Assembly (NCBI RefSeq): GCF_034653275.1
Contig: NZ_JAYEES010000003.1
Location: 806,001-870,000 of the forward strand
Source: Nitrospirillum sp034653275
GTDB taxonomy: Bacteria > Pseudomonadota > Alphaproteobacteria > Azospirillales > Azospirillaceae
DNA: 64,000 nucleotides
Direction: 5' to 3'
Shown here: positions 24,989-33,206 of the stretch, one piece after another
How the letters are laid out: every line of letters starts with the position of its first letter
Position numbering within the stretch: position 1 is the stretch's first letter
Translations under genes and position numbers: made by a program
Notes under the pieces: model-generated
What the model was told of the DNA's origin: nothing
The model's input: the letters and a program-made list of their open reading frames with translations, nothing else
Database searches by the model: none

Positions 24989-25789
24989 ATGTGCAGCGTC
25001 ATCCTCCTCCGCCGTCCCGGCCATGCCTGGCCCCTGATCGTCGCCGCCAACCGGGACGAGATGAACGACCGCCCCTGGCTGCCCCCCGGCCGCCACTGGC
25101 CCGACCGGCCCGAGGTGGTGGCCGGCAAGGATGAGCTGGCGGACGGCAGCTGGTGCGGCCTGAACGACACCGGCGTCCTGGCCGCCGTGCTGAACCGCGA
25201 GGGTACGCTGGGTCCGGCGGCCGGCAAGCGCTCACGCGGGGAACTGGTGCTGGAGGCGCTGGACCACGCGGACGCCCCGGTGGAGGCGCTGTCCGACCTG
25301 GACACCCGCGCCTACCGTCCCTTCAACCTGCTGCTGGCCGACAACCGCGACGCCTGGCTGCTGGAACATGCCGGTGAGGCGGGGCGTACCCGCGTGCGGG
25401 TGACGCCCATTCCCGAGGGTATCTCCATGATCACGGCCCGGGGCCTGAACGCCCCCGACTGCCCCCGCACCCGGCGCTACCGCCCCCTGTTCGCCACCGC
25501 CCCGACGCCCGATCCTGACAGGGACAGCTGGGCGGAGTGGGAAATGCTGCTGGCCAGCCGGGTCAGCGGCGCTGGTGACGACCCGCGTGAGGCGATGTGC
25601 ATCGCCACCCCGTCCATGGGCGGCAAGGCGGCCTTTGAGACCACCAGCAGCTCCCTCATCGCGCTGCCGGCCATGGACCGCGCCGGGGTCCCGCCGCGCT
25701 GGCGTTTCGCCGCCGGCCGGCCGGACCAGGCGCCCTTCCTGGACGTGGATCTGGGAGCGGGATCTGGCCCCGTGAGCGTGCCCGTATAG
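24989..25789 (+). CDS. NRDE (TANGO2-like) family protein
   Basis: 266 residues starting MCSVILLRRPGHAWPLIVAANRDE; the NRDE tetrad and Cys2 are family marks, with GSWCGLNDTGVLAAVLNRE and FNLLLADNRDAWLLEH. Human TANGO2 is linked to heme and lipid handling; the bacterial role is not settled. The ATG at 24989 is chosen to expose Cys2. Confidence 0.92.
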   Translation: MCSVILLRRPGHAWPLIVAANRDEMNDRPWLPPGRHWPDRPEVVAGKDELADGSWCGLNDTGVLAAVLNREGTLGPAAGKRSRGELVLEALDHADAPVEALSDLDTRAYRPFNLLLADNRDAWLLEHAGEAGRTRVRVTPIPEGISMITARGLNAPDCPRTRRYRPLFATAPTPDPDRDSWAEWEMLLASRVSGAGDDPREAMCIATPSMGGKAAFETTSSSLIALPAMDRAGVPPRWRFAAGRPDQAPFLDVDLGAGSGPVSVPV

Positions 25790-25820
25790 GCGCCCGGCGT
25801 GGGGCGAGGGGCGCCTGACA

Positions 25821-25849
25821 TTGTACAGGACCCCATTGCTTGCTATATC
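25821..25849 (+). promoter_or_regulatory. candidate purC promoter
   Basis: TTGTAC (25821-25826), a 17-base spacer and TATATC (25844-25849), about 95 bases before the purC ATG. Confidence 0.5.
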
Positions 25850-25944
25850 CTCGCCATCAGGGCCGGCCCTCGGGCGCGGGCGTTCCGCTATGCGCACGTC
25901 CGCCCGATGCCGCCCGCATCCGTTCGTTCGAAAGAAGTGATCCC

Positions 25945-26703
25945 ATGTCTCGACGCCGGCGGATCTACGAAGGCAAGGCCAAAGACCTGTTTGAAGGGCC
26001 TGAGCCCGGCACGCTGGTTCAGTACTTCAAGGATGATACGTCCCATGAGCACAAGAAGGGCGTCATCACCGGCAAGGGCGTGCTGAACAACCGCATCTCC
26101 GAATACCTGATGACCCGCCTGGGCGAGATGGGGGTGCCCACCCACTTCGTCCGCCGCCTGAACATGCGCGAGCAGCTGGTGCGCGAGGTGGAGATCATCC
26201 CGGTCGAGGTGGTGGTGCGCAACGTCGCCGCGGGCTCCCTCAGCAAGCGCTTCGGCATTCCCGAAGGCACGCAGCTGCCCCGCTCCATCATCGAGTTCTA
26301 TTACAAGTCCGACGAGCTGGGCTGCCCCATGGTGTCGGAGGAGCACATCACCGCCTTCGGCTGGGCGGGGCCCCAGGACCTGGACGACATGCTGTCGCTC
26401 AGCCTGCGCATCAACGACTACCTGTCCGGCCTGTTCCTGGGCACGGGCCTGAAGCTGGTGGACTTCAAGGTGGAGTTCGGCCGGCTGTGGGACAATGACG
26501 AGATGCGCATCGTCCTGGCCGATGAGATCAGCCCGGACAACTGCCGCCTGTGGGACATCAAGACCAACGAGAAGCTGGACAAGGACCGCTTCCGCCAGGA
26601 CCTGGGCAAGGTCGAGGAGGCCTACCAGGAAGTGGCCCGCCGCCTGGGCATCCTGCCGGAGGGCGGCCCCGGCGACGTCAAGGCGCCCAAGCTGATGCAG
26701 TGA
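25945..26703 (+). CDS. purC: phosphoribosylaminoimidazole-succinocarboxamide synthase
   Basis: 252 residues. It ligates aspartate to CAIR to give SAICAR. SAICAR-synthase features are RRIYEGKAKDLFEG, EVVVRNVAAGSLSKR, the KLVDFKVEFG signature and VLADEISPDNCRLWD. Followed by a hairpin terminator and purS. Confidence 0.97.
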   Translation: MSRRRRIYEGKAKDLFEGPEPGTLVQYFKDDTSHEHKKGVITGKGVLNNRISEYLMTRLGEMGVPTHFVRRLNMREQLVREVEIIPVEVVVRNVAAGSLSKRFGIPEGTQLPRSIIEFYYKSDELGCPMVSEEHITAFGWAGPQDLDDMLSLSLRINDYLSGLFLGTGLKLVDFKVEFGRLWDNDEMRIVLADEISPDNCRLWDIKTNEKLDKDRFRQDLGKVEEAYQEVARRLGILPEGGPGDVKAPKLMQ

Positions 26704-26711
26704 GTTCCGGT

Positions 26712-26741
26712 CCCGGGGGCGATTTCGCCCCCGGGCCTTTT
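26712..26741 (+). terminator. terminator/attenuator between purC and purS
   Basis: A perfect 10-bp stem CCCGGGGGCG/CGCCCCCGGG with loop ATTT and CCTTTT after it. It should limit read-through into purS. Confidence 0.75.
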
Positions 26742-26784
26742 CATATCCCTCGTTTTGCGTAGAACCAACCAGGAAGCATCGATC

Positions 26785-27024
26785 ATGAAGGCCAAGGTTA
26801 CCGTCACGCTGAAGCACGGCGTCCTCGATCCCCAGGGCAAGGCCATCGGCCATGCCCTGCAGACCCTGGGCTTCGACGGCGTGGGCGAAGTCCGTCAGGG
26901 CAAGCTGATCGAGCTGGAACTGGAAGAGACTGACCCCGCCAAGGCCAAGGCGGCGGTGGAGGCCATGTGCCAGCGCCTGCTGGCCAACACGGTCATCGAG
27001 AACTACGCCATCGAACTGGTGTGA
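26785..27024 (+). CDS. purS: phosphoribosylformylglycinamidine synthase subunit PurS
   Basis: 79 residues with the PurS pattern KVTVTLKHGVLDPQGKAIGH and VRQGKLIELELEE. It bridges PurQ and PurL in the FGAM synthase complex. Neither purQ nor purL follows: a convergent tetR gene lies 40 bases beyond, which is unusual for an alphaproteobacterial pur cluster. Confidence 0.95.
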   Translation: MKAKVTVTLKHGVLDPQGKAIGHALQTLGFDGVGEVRQGKLIELELEETDPAKAKAAVEAMCQRLLANTVIENYAIELV

Positions 27025-27032
27025 GTCCCGGT

Positions 27033-27057
27033 CCGGGGCGGCACCCGGCCGCCCCGG
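27033..27057. terminator. 10-bp stem between convergent purS and tetR
   Basis: CCGGGGCGGC (27033-27042) and GCCGCCCCGG (27048-27057) form a perfect stem with no T-tract. It may slow convergent transcription. Confidence 0.4.
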
Positions 27058-27063
27058 TATCCC

Positions 27064-27687
27064 TTATTCCGCCGGTTTCAGGCCGGCGATGAAATAGCCC
27101 AGCGCCCGATCGAACGCGGCGTCCGGGCTGTCCTCCAGGACGCCGGCCACCGCCACCGCCATCAGCGGCGCCTCGGGCCCCATCTCCGGCAGGGTCTGTC
27201 CGGCGCGGTCGGGCGCATCCATGGCCCGGGCCTGTTCCTCCAGCACCCACCCCACGACGAAGCGCGACAGCGCGATCAGGATGGACAGCGCGTCCGCCGG
27301 CGCGAAGCCGTGCCGGCACAGCAGGCGCAGCTGCGCCTCCGCCAGCGGCATCTGTTCCGCCACCGGACCGGTGCCGGCGTGCACGCGGGCGCCGTCGCGA
27401 TAGGCCAGCAAGGCGTGGCGGAAACTGCGGACGTTGAGCGTCAGCCACGCCCGCCAGTCCGTCTCCCCCTCGGGCGGCCACACGTGCTTGTGCTGCGCCA
27501 GCATGGCCACGGCCATGGCGTCCAACAGGGCGCGCTTGTTACGGAAATGCCAGTACAGGGTGGGTGACTGCACGCCCAGGCGCGCCGCCAGCAGGCGGGT
27601 GCTGAGCCCGTCCATCCCCACCTCGTTCAGCAGATCCAAGGCCGCGCGCACCACCGTGTCGCGGGTCAGTTTGCCCTCTGGCCGCAT
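27064..27687 (-). CDS. tetR: tetracycline repressor TetR
   Basis: 207 residues, the standard TetR length. The HTH (TVVRAALDLLNEVGMDGLST, LAARLGVQSPTLYWHFRNKR) and the TetR_C ligand domain (FRHALLAYRDGARVHAGTGP, FVVGWVLEEQ) align well with TetR of the tetracycline classes. ATG 27687 is chosen because ATGGAGGACGGC places GGAGG six bases upstream; 27699 is an alternative. It is divergent from the efflux gene with two tet operators between them. Confidence 0.93.
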   Translation of the reverse strand: MRPEGKLTRDTVVRAALDLLNEVGMDGLSTRLLAARLGVQSPTLYWHFRNKRALLDAMAVAMLAQHKHVWPPEGETDWRAWLTLNVRSFRHALLAYRDGARVHAGTGPVAEQMPLAEAQLRLLCRHGFAPADALSILIALSRFVVGWVLEEQARAMDAPDRAGQTLPEMGPEAPLMAVAVAGVLEDSPDAAFDRALGYFIAGLKPAE

Positions 27688-27710
27688 GCCGTCCTCCATT
27701 CGCGCTTGAC

Positions 27711-27755
27711 TCTCTATCATCGATAGGGAAAATGCAACTCTATCAGTGATAGGGA
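27711..27755. promoter_or_regulatory. two tet operators in the tetR-tetA gap
   Basis: CTATCATCGATAG at 27714-27726 and CTATCAGTGATAG at 27740-27752, centres 26 bp apart, are near-copies of classical tetO. TetR bound here would repress both tetR and the efflux gene until tetracycline binds it. Confidence 0.93.
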
Positions 27756-27771
27756 TCGAAGGCGTGGCGTC

Positions 27772-29010
27772 ATGAACAAGGCGTTGTATGTGGTTTTCCT
27801 GGCCATGGCGCTGGATGCGGTGGGCATCGGCATCATCATGCCCATCTTGCCGGGGCTGTTGCGTGAACTGACCGGCACGGACGACGTGGCGCCGCTCTAC
27901 GGCCTGCTGTTGGCGGCTTTCGCGCTGATGCAGTTCTTCTGCGCCCCGGTGCTGGGCGCGCTCAGCGACCGCTATGGCCGCCGGCCCATCCTGCTGCTGT
28001 CGCTGATCGGCGGGGCGCTGGACTATCTGGCCCTGGCCTGGTCCCCCAACATCTGGGTGGTGGCGGGTGGCCGCATCCTGGCCGGCATCACCTCCGCCAA
28101 CATGGCGGTCATCACCGCCTACATCACCGACACGACGGAGGAGGCGGGGCGGGCCAAGCAATTCGGGCGCATGAGTGCGGCCTTCGGCATCGGCTTCATC
28201 GTCGGCCCGGCCCTGGGCGGCCTGCTGGGCATGGTTTCGCTGCGGGCACCCTTCCTGCTGGCGGCCGGCTTGAACGGCCTGAACTTCCTGCTGGCGCTGC
28301 TGGTGCTGCCGGAGTCGCGGCCGGCGGCGGCGGAGCGCACGCCCATCAAGCTGGGCGCCCTGAACGCCTTCGGCTCCCTGCGCTGGGCCGCCAGCGTGCC
28401 GGTGCTGGCGCGGCTGCTGGTGGTCTATGTCCTGGCGGAGGGGGCGGGCCAGCTGGCGGCCTCCCTCTGGGTGCTGAACGGCCAGGACCGGTTCGCCTGG
28501 GACGCGTCGGTGGTGGGCTGGTCGCTGGCGGGCTTCGGTTTCCTGCACGCCATCGCCCAGACCTTCGTGACGGAACCGGTGACCCGCCGCCTGGGTGAGC
28601 GCGGGGCCTTCATCCTGGCGGCGGTGGCGGATGGCGTGGCCTACGCCGTCATGGCTTTCGCCACCCATGGCCTGGCCGTCTTCCTCATCATGCCGCTGCT
28701 GTCCCTGGGCGGCATCGTCGGGCCGGCCCTGCAGGCGTTGATGTCCTTCCGCGTCAGCCAGGACCGGCAGGGGGAACTGCAGGGCACGCTGGCGGCGCTG
28801 GGCAGCCTGGTGGGCATCGGCGGCCCCCTGCTCTTCACCGCGGTCTATGGCGCCACCCGGGCCAGCATGCCGGGTGCCGTCTGGCTGCTGGGCGTGGCGG
28901 CCTACGCCATCGCCGTCCCGCTGCTGCCCAGCCGCCGGGCCCTGGCGCCCACTGGCGCACCCACTGGGGCACCCGCTGGGGCACCCACTGGGGCGCCGGT
29001 GGGGGAGTGA
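27772..29010 (+). CDS. tetA: tetracycline efflux MFS transporter TetA-like
   Basis: 412 residues with 12 predicted helices. The MFS motif A GALSDRYGRRPILLLSLIGG and the DAVGIGIIMPILPGL start match TetA(A/G-like) pumps, which exchange tetracycline-metal complexes for protons. The C-terminal tail consists of repeats of APTG/APAG encoded by a 12-bp tandem repeat at 28948-28999, absent from classical TetA. Substrate is inferred from similarity and from the tetO/TetR context. Confidence 0.9.
   Translation: MNKALYVVFLAMALDAVGIGIIMPILPGLLRELTGTDDVAPLYGLLLAAFALMQFFCAPVLGALSDRYGRRPILLLSLIGGALDYLALAWSPNIWVVAGGRILAGITSANMAVITAYITDTTEEAGRAKQFGRMSAAFGIGFIVGPALGGLLGMVSLRAPFLLAAGLNGLNFLLALLVLPESRPAAAERTPIKLGALNAFGSLRWAASVPVLARLLVVYVLAEGAGQLAASLWVLNGQDRFAWDASVVGWSLAGFGFLHAIAQTFVTEPVTRRLGERGAFILAAVADGVAYAVMAFATHGLAVFLIMPLLSLGGIVGPALQALMSFRVSQDRQGELQGTLAALGSLVGIGGPLLFTAVYGATRASMPGAVWLLGVAAYAIAVPLLPSRRALAPTGAPTGAPAGAPTGAPVGE
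28948..28999 (+). repeat. 12-bp tandem repeats in the 3' end of tetA
   Basis: Units like GCACCCACTGGG, with small changes, repeat about four times and encode APTG/APAG. Related GGGGCC-rich 12-mers are found at 32399-32436. Confidence 0.8.
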
Positions 29011-29032
29011 GGGCGGCCGCGCCGCCCGCGCG

Positions 29033-29557
29033 TCAGCCCGGCTTCGCCCCCGTCATTTCCATCTGGTCCCGGTCCGCCTGGCTGGCGCCGGCGTGGACCA
29101 GCAGGTTGTCGCGCAGGCGGCTGACCGTCTTCTGGATCACCTTGAACTCATCCGGCGTCAGGCCGCTGGCCTTCACCAGATTGCGCTGTCCGCCCTTTTC
29201 CCGCAGCTGCCGACCGGCCGGGGTCAGGCTGACCCGCACCTGGCGTTCGTCGGCCGGGTCACGGCGGCGCCGCAGATAGCCCAGCGACTCCAGCTTCTTC
29301 AGGATGGGGGTCAGGGTGTTCGATTCCAGGAACAGCTTCTCACCCAGGCTGCTGACCGTCTGGTCGTCCTGTTCCCACAGGGCGACGATCGCGATCCACT
29401 GGGTATAAGTCACGCCCAGTTCATCCAAGATCGCCTTGTAGGCGCGGCCGTAAGCTAGGTTCGCGGAATAGACGGCGAAGCACAGGAAATCCGCCAGCTT
29501 CGGCTGGGGGGCGGATGGGGCGGTGCCATCCGGGACCGGGGCATCGGGGGGTGTCAT
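29033..29557 (-). CDS. OhrR/MarR-family redox regulator
   Basis: 174 residues. The N-terminal LCFAVYSANLAYGRAYKAIL carries the reactive Cys and conserved Tyr positions of OhrR, which senses organic hydroperoxides. The wHTH is seen in VSSLGEKLFLESNTLTPILKKLE and LRRRRDPADERQV. Divergent from dipZ across 158 bases with repeated CACGAT motifs, so it probably controls dipZ and itself. The oxidation mechanism is family knowledge. Confidence 0.88.
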   Translation of the reverse strand: MTPPDAPVPDGTAPSAPQPKLADFLCFAVYSANLAYGRAYKAILDELGVTYTQWIAIVALWEQDDQTVSSLGEKLFLESNTLTPILKKLESLGYLRRRRDPADERQVRVSLTPAGRQLREKGGQRNLVKASGLTPDEFKVIQKTVSRLRDNLLVHAGASQADRDQMEMTGAKPG

Positions 29558-29626
29558 CGGTGTTCCTTCCGATAGGGGTGTCGCGGGGGCCTTCCGGCCT
29601 GTCGCGCCTTATATAACACGGATGCG

Positions 29627-29701
29627 ATTAAATCGTGAATTGACGGTCTGCCGGATCGGGTTTATTAAGAACGCACACGATCTAAACGGGCACGATTGAA
29701 A
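29627..29701. promoter_or_regulatory. dipZ promoter flanked by three CACGAT-type repeats
   Basis: TTGACG (29640-29645), a 17-base spacer and TATTAA (29663-29668) form a good promoter for dipZ. An 11-bp motif, consensus CACGATyTAAA, occurs inverted at 29627-29637 and direct at 29676-29686 and 29691-29701, bracketing it. The likely binder is the adjacent OhrR-like protein. Confidence 0.55.
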
Positions 29702-29715
29702 TAGGAACCACCCTC

Positions 29716-31506
29716 ATGGCCTCGATCCTTTTGGCGTATCTGGCGGGCGTGTTGACCATCGCCGCCCCCTGCATCCTGCCGCTGCTGCCCATCGTGCTGG
29801 CTCCGGCCCTGGCGGATGGCGCCGGCTTCCGCCGCCGGGGGCTGCCCCTGCTGCTGGGCCTGGCGGCGGCCTTCGCCGTGACGGCCAGCCTTGCGGCGGC
29901 GGGCGGCTGGGCGGTGGCGGCCAACCAATATGGCCGTGCGGTGGGCCTGGCCTTCGTGGCCCTGTTCGGCCTGGCCATGATGTGGCCGGCGCTGGCCGCC
30001 CGGCTGGCGGCGCCGCTGGTGGCGGTGGGCTCGCGCCTGGTTGAACGGTTCAGCCCCAGTGCTGCGGCTTCCGGGGCCGATAGGACCGTCGCCTATTCGC
30101 TGGCCCTGGGCCTGGCCACCGGCCTGATGTGGGCGCCCTGCGCGGGCCCCATCCTGGGCCTGATCCTCAGCGGCGCCGCTTTGCATGGGCCGGGCCCCGA
30201 CACCACGCTGGCGCTGTTCTTTTACGCCCTGGGCGCCGCCACGCCGCTGGCCGTCGTCATGGTTTGGGGCGGCCGCCTGGTGCGCGCCCTGCCGCGAGGG
30301 GCCTTGCGCTGGGCCGAGGGCATGCGCCGGGTGGTGGGTGGTGCCGTGGTCGCCACGGCGGTCATCAGCGCCGCCGGCCTGGACACCCGCCTGTTCCTGG
30401 GCGTGCCGGCCCTGCCCACCGACCGGGTGGAACGCGCCCTGGTGAAGGTGTTGAGCGCCCATGAGTCCGGCGTGGCCCATGCCGCCACCCTGCCTGTCAC
30501 CCAGCCGCCGCTGACCGGTCCCCTGGCCGATGTGCTGAAGGCCAAGGCCTGGGTCAACACCCCCGGCCTGTCTGCCGGCGACCTGCGCGGCCATGTGGTG
30601 TTGGTGAACTTCTGGACCTATTCCTGCATCAACTGCCTGCGCACGCTGCCCCATGTCCGCCAGTGGGCGGCGCAGTACAAGGACCGGGGCCTGGTGGTGG
30701 TGGGCGTCCACACCCCGGAATTCGCGTTCGAGCGGGATGTGGGCAACATCACCAAGGCCGCCGCCACGCTGGACGTGACCTACCCGGTGGCGGTGGACAA
30801 CGACTATCGCATCTGGCGCGCCTTCGATAACCAGGCCTGGCCCGCCCTGTACGTGCTCAACGCCGACGGCCGCGTCATCCACCAGGCCTTCGGCGAGGGC
30901 GATTACGACAAGACGGAACGCGTCATCCGCAAGGCGCTGGCGGATGCCCAGGCCACCCCGACCGCCCAAGGCCCCACTGGCCAAACCACCCCGGGCCAAG
31001 GCCCCGTCGCCGCGGTCAAGGTTGAGGGTACGCAGGCCGCCGCCGACCTCAACGACCTGGGCTCCCCCGAAACCTACGTGGGGTATGGCGAGGGCCAGCG
31101 CTATTCCGGCGACGACGACATCGTGGCGGATGCGCCCGCCCGCTACCGCCCGGCCGGCAGCCTGCGCCTGAACCGCTGGACCTTGGGCGGCGACTGGACG
31201 GTGGGCCGGGAGTTCGCCACCGCCGGCCAGGCCGGGGCCCGCATCGCCTACCGCTTCCACGCCCGCGACCTGCACCTGGTTCTGGCGCCGGGCGCCGATG
31301 GCCAGCCCGTCCGCTTCCGGGTGCGCATCGACGGCGCCGCCCCCGGCGCCGACCATGGCACCGACGTGGACGCCGACGGCGTGGGCACCGTGCGCGCCGC
31401 CAAACTGTACCAGCTGATCCGCCAGGCCGGCCCCGTGGCTGACCACACCTTCGAGATCGAGTTCCTGGACCCCGGCGCCCACGCCTACGCCTTCACCTTC
31501 GGCTGA
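29716..31506 (+). CDS. dipZ: DipZ-type CcdA-thioredoxin fusion protein
   Basis: 596 residues in three parts: a CcdA/DsbD-like membrane domain with APCILPLLPI and WAPCAGPILGL, a thioredoxin-like domain with CxxC in TYSCINCLRTLP near residue 307, and a C-terminal carbohydrate-binding-like beta domain (YVGYGEGQRY, HLVLAPGADGQPV). It should carry electrons across the inner membrane to periplasmic thiols. A low-complexity TPTAQGPTGQTTPGQGP linker separates the last two. The neighbouring OhrR-like regulator suggests peroxide-responsive expression. Confidence 0.92.
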   Translation: MASILLAYLAGVLTIAAPCILPLLPIVLAPALADGAGFRRRGLPLLLGLAAAFAVTASLAAAGGWAVAANQYGRAVGLAFVALFGLAMMWPALAARLAAPLVAVGSRLVERFSPSAAASGADRTVAYSLALGLATGLMWAPCAGPILGLILSGAALHGPGPDTTLALFFYALGAATPLAVVMVWGGRLVRALPRGALRWAEGMRRVVGGAVVATAVISAAGLDTRLFLGVPALPTDRVERALVKVLSAHESGVAHAATLPVTQPPLTGPLADVLKAKAWVNTPGLSAGDLRGHVVLVNFWTYSCINCLRTLPHVRQWAAQYKDRGLVVVGVHTPEFAFERDVGNITKAAATLDVTYPVAVDNDYRIWRAFDNQAWPALYVLNADGRVIHQAFGEGDYDKTERVIRKALADAQATPTAQGPTGQTTPGQGPVAAVKVEGTQAAADLNDLGSPETYVGYGEGQRYSGDDDIVADAPARYRPAGSLRLNRWTLGGDWTVGREFATAGQAGARIAYRFHARDLHLVLAPGADGQPVRFRVRIDGAAPGADHGTDVDADGVGTVRAAKLYQLIRQAGPVADHTFEIEFLDPGAHAYAFTFG

Positions 31507-31586
31507 TCCGCCCCGAACCCCGTCCGTCCCCGGTGCCGGTGCTGGAGGTCGTCAGGCTCTGGCACCGCGAGCGAGGTTTCAGGGGA

Positions 31587-32336
31587 TCAAACCAGGCCCT
31601 GGGCGCGGAAGCTGAAGTGCCGGCCCCGGCCGATGACCAGATGGTCGTGCACCGCTATCTCCAGGGCCTTGGCGGCGTCGGCGATGGCCTTGGTCATCTG
31701 GATGTCGGCCCGGCTGGGGCTGGGATCGCCGCTGGGATGGTTGTGGACCAGGATGATGCCGCTGGCGCCCAGTTCCAGCGCGCGCTTCAGCACCTCGCGC
31801 GGGTAGGCCGCCGTCTGGTTGACCGTGCCGCGCTGCTGCACCTCGTCCCGCAGCAGCGCGTGCCGGCCGTCCAGGAACAGCACGCGGAACTGTTCCACCG
31901 GCTCATGCGCCAGGGCGCCCTGGCAGTAATCCAACAGCTTTTGCCAGGACGACAGCACGGGCCGGTCCAGCAGCTCCCGCCGCGCCATGCGCAGGGCGGC
32001 GGCGGCCACCACCTTGATGGCGCCGATGGCGGCGTCGCTCAGCTTGAACTCGTCGCGCAAGGTGGCCACCGGCGCCGACACCAGCCCCCAGAAGGAGCCG
32101 AACCGGTCCAGCAGCTGCTTGGCCAGGGGCTTCACGTCGCGCCGGGGGATGGCCTGGAACAGCAGCAGCTCCACCAGCTCATAATCCTGCAGGGCTTCCG
32201 GCCCTTGGTTCAGGAAACGCTCGCGCAGGCGGTCGCGGTGGCCGTGGTAATGGGGCGGCGGTTCCTTTTCGGCGGCCGGCGTGGGCAGATCCAGTTCCAG
32301 TACGGCGTTCTTGTCGTGCTCGCGGCCCATGCCCAT
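31587..32336 (-). CDS. radC: RadC/JAB-domain protein
   Basis: 249 residues. A helix-hairpin-helix (about 45-95) precedes the MPN/JAMM domain with HNHPSGDPSPSRAD, the metal-binding motif. Long annotated as RadC; direct role in repair is disputed. Convergent with dipZ. Confidence 0.92.
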   Translation of the reverse strand: MGMGREHDKNAVLELDLPTPAAEKEPPPHYHGHRDRLRERFLNQGPEALQDYELVELLLFQAIPRRDVKPLAKQLLDRFGSFWGLVSAPVATLRDEFKLSDAAIGAIKVVAAAALRMARRELLDRPVLSSWQKLLDYCQGALAHEPVEQFRVLFLDGRHALLRDEVQQRGTVNQTAAYPREVLKRALELGASGIILVHNHPSGDPSPSRADIQMTKAIADAAKALEIAVHDHLVIGRGRHFSFRAQGLV

Positions 32337-32398
32337 CCCCCCTTACCCGCGCAGGCAGTATAGGCGGGGCGCCATGCACCCGCCAGGGGTGCCGCCGA

Positions 32399-32436
32399 TC
32401 GTGGGGCCGAGGGTGGGGCCGAGGGTGGGGCCAAGG
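32399..32436. repeat. GGGGCCGAGGGT tandem repeat upstream of the Hpt-like gene
   Basis: About three 12-bp units in the gap between radC and the Hpt-like gene. Similar G-rich 12-mers lie inside tetA 3.5 kb away, which hints at a shared repeat type in this genome. Confidence 0.7.
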
Positions 32437-32621
32437 GGGAGATGGGGAGAATCATCCCGGCAAAACCTGCCCCTCGCAAACCGGATTGAAGGGGCTTGCC
32501 GGGTGGGCCCGTCCGTGTGTTGGCCGCGACTCGCGGGAATTCCTGGTCCATCCGCCCAGCCGTTGCCTGGCATATCTATTGCTTTGGGGTTACTTCGCCT
32601 GACCAAAGGAGTCCAGCCGCG

Positions 32622-33122
32622 ATGCCCCATCTCATTCCCCTGTCCGCCGCCAAGACGGCCCGTGCCGACAAGTCCCCGGCCGACAAGTCCTTGACTGACA
32701 AGTCCTATGGGTCGGGAGACGAGCGCGGCCTTGAACCCTTGCCCGGCATTCCCGTGGTGGAGGAGGAACGCCTGCGCCGCTACGCCTTGTCACTGGGGGA
32801 CGGGGCGCTGGCCGATATTTTGACGCTCTACGCGGAATGCCTGGTGGATGCCGGCGGCGCCCTGGAGCTGGCGCTGCAGCGCGGCGCCGTCGACGGCGTG
32901 CGCCACTACGCCTATCTGCTGACCGGCACGGCGGCGGAGATGGGAACGCCCCGCCTGGCCCACATCAGCCGCTTCCTGGCGCGCCGCGCCGGGCAAGGCG
33001 TGGCGGAGGCCGGCGCCTTGGCCTCACTGCGCCAGGTGCTGGCCCAGACCCAGGCGGCGGTGGGCGATGTGCTGGAGCACCACCTCCAGGTGGTGCGGGG
33101 GCCGCACGTCGCCCGCGCGTGA
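32622..33122 (+). CDS. Hpt-like helical protein lacking the phospho-histidine
   Basis: 166 residues; the first 35 contain ADKS repeats. From about residue 48 it is a helical domain with HYAYLLTGTAAEMGTPRLAH, which aligns with the Hpt active-site helix (AHxLKGSAANxG), but the His is Tyr and the Lys is Thr. AAAGGAG precedes the ATG. If the alignment is right it cannot relay phosphate and would be a binding or decoy domain. Fold assignment is inference. Confidence 0.6.
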   Translation: MPHLIPLSAAKTARADKSPADKSLTDKSYGSGDERGLEPLPGIPVVEEERLRRYALSLGDGALADILTLYAECLVDAGGALELALQRGAVDGVRHYAYLLTGTAAEMGTPRLAHISRFLARRAGQGVAEAGALASLRQVLAQTQAAVGDVLEHHLQVVRGPHVARA

Positions 33123-33140
33123 TCCCGCCGCCGATATGAA

Positions 33141-33175
33141 AAAACCCCGCCCGGGGCGACCTGGGCGGGGTTTTC
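33141..33175. terminator. bidirectional terminator between Hpt-like and map genes
   Basis: AACCCCGCCC pairs with GGGCGGGGTT, with A- and T-runs on both sides. Confidence 0.88.
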
Positions 33176-33206
33176 TTTGAATGACAGGCTGGGTGCCGGG
33201 CCCGGA

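Noticed and set aside
27687..28668. Upstream extension of the tetR frame through tetA
   Set aside because: TetR has its normal length from 27687 with a ribosome-binding site; the rest is antisense to tetA and crosses the operators.
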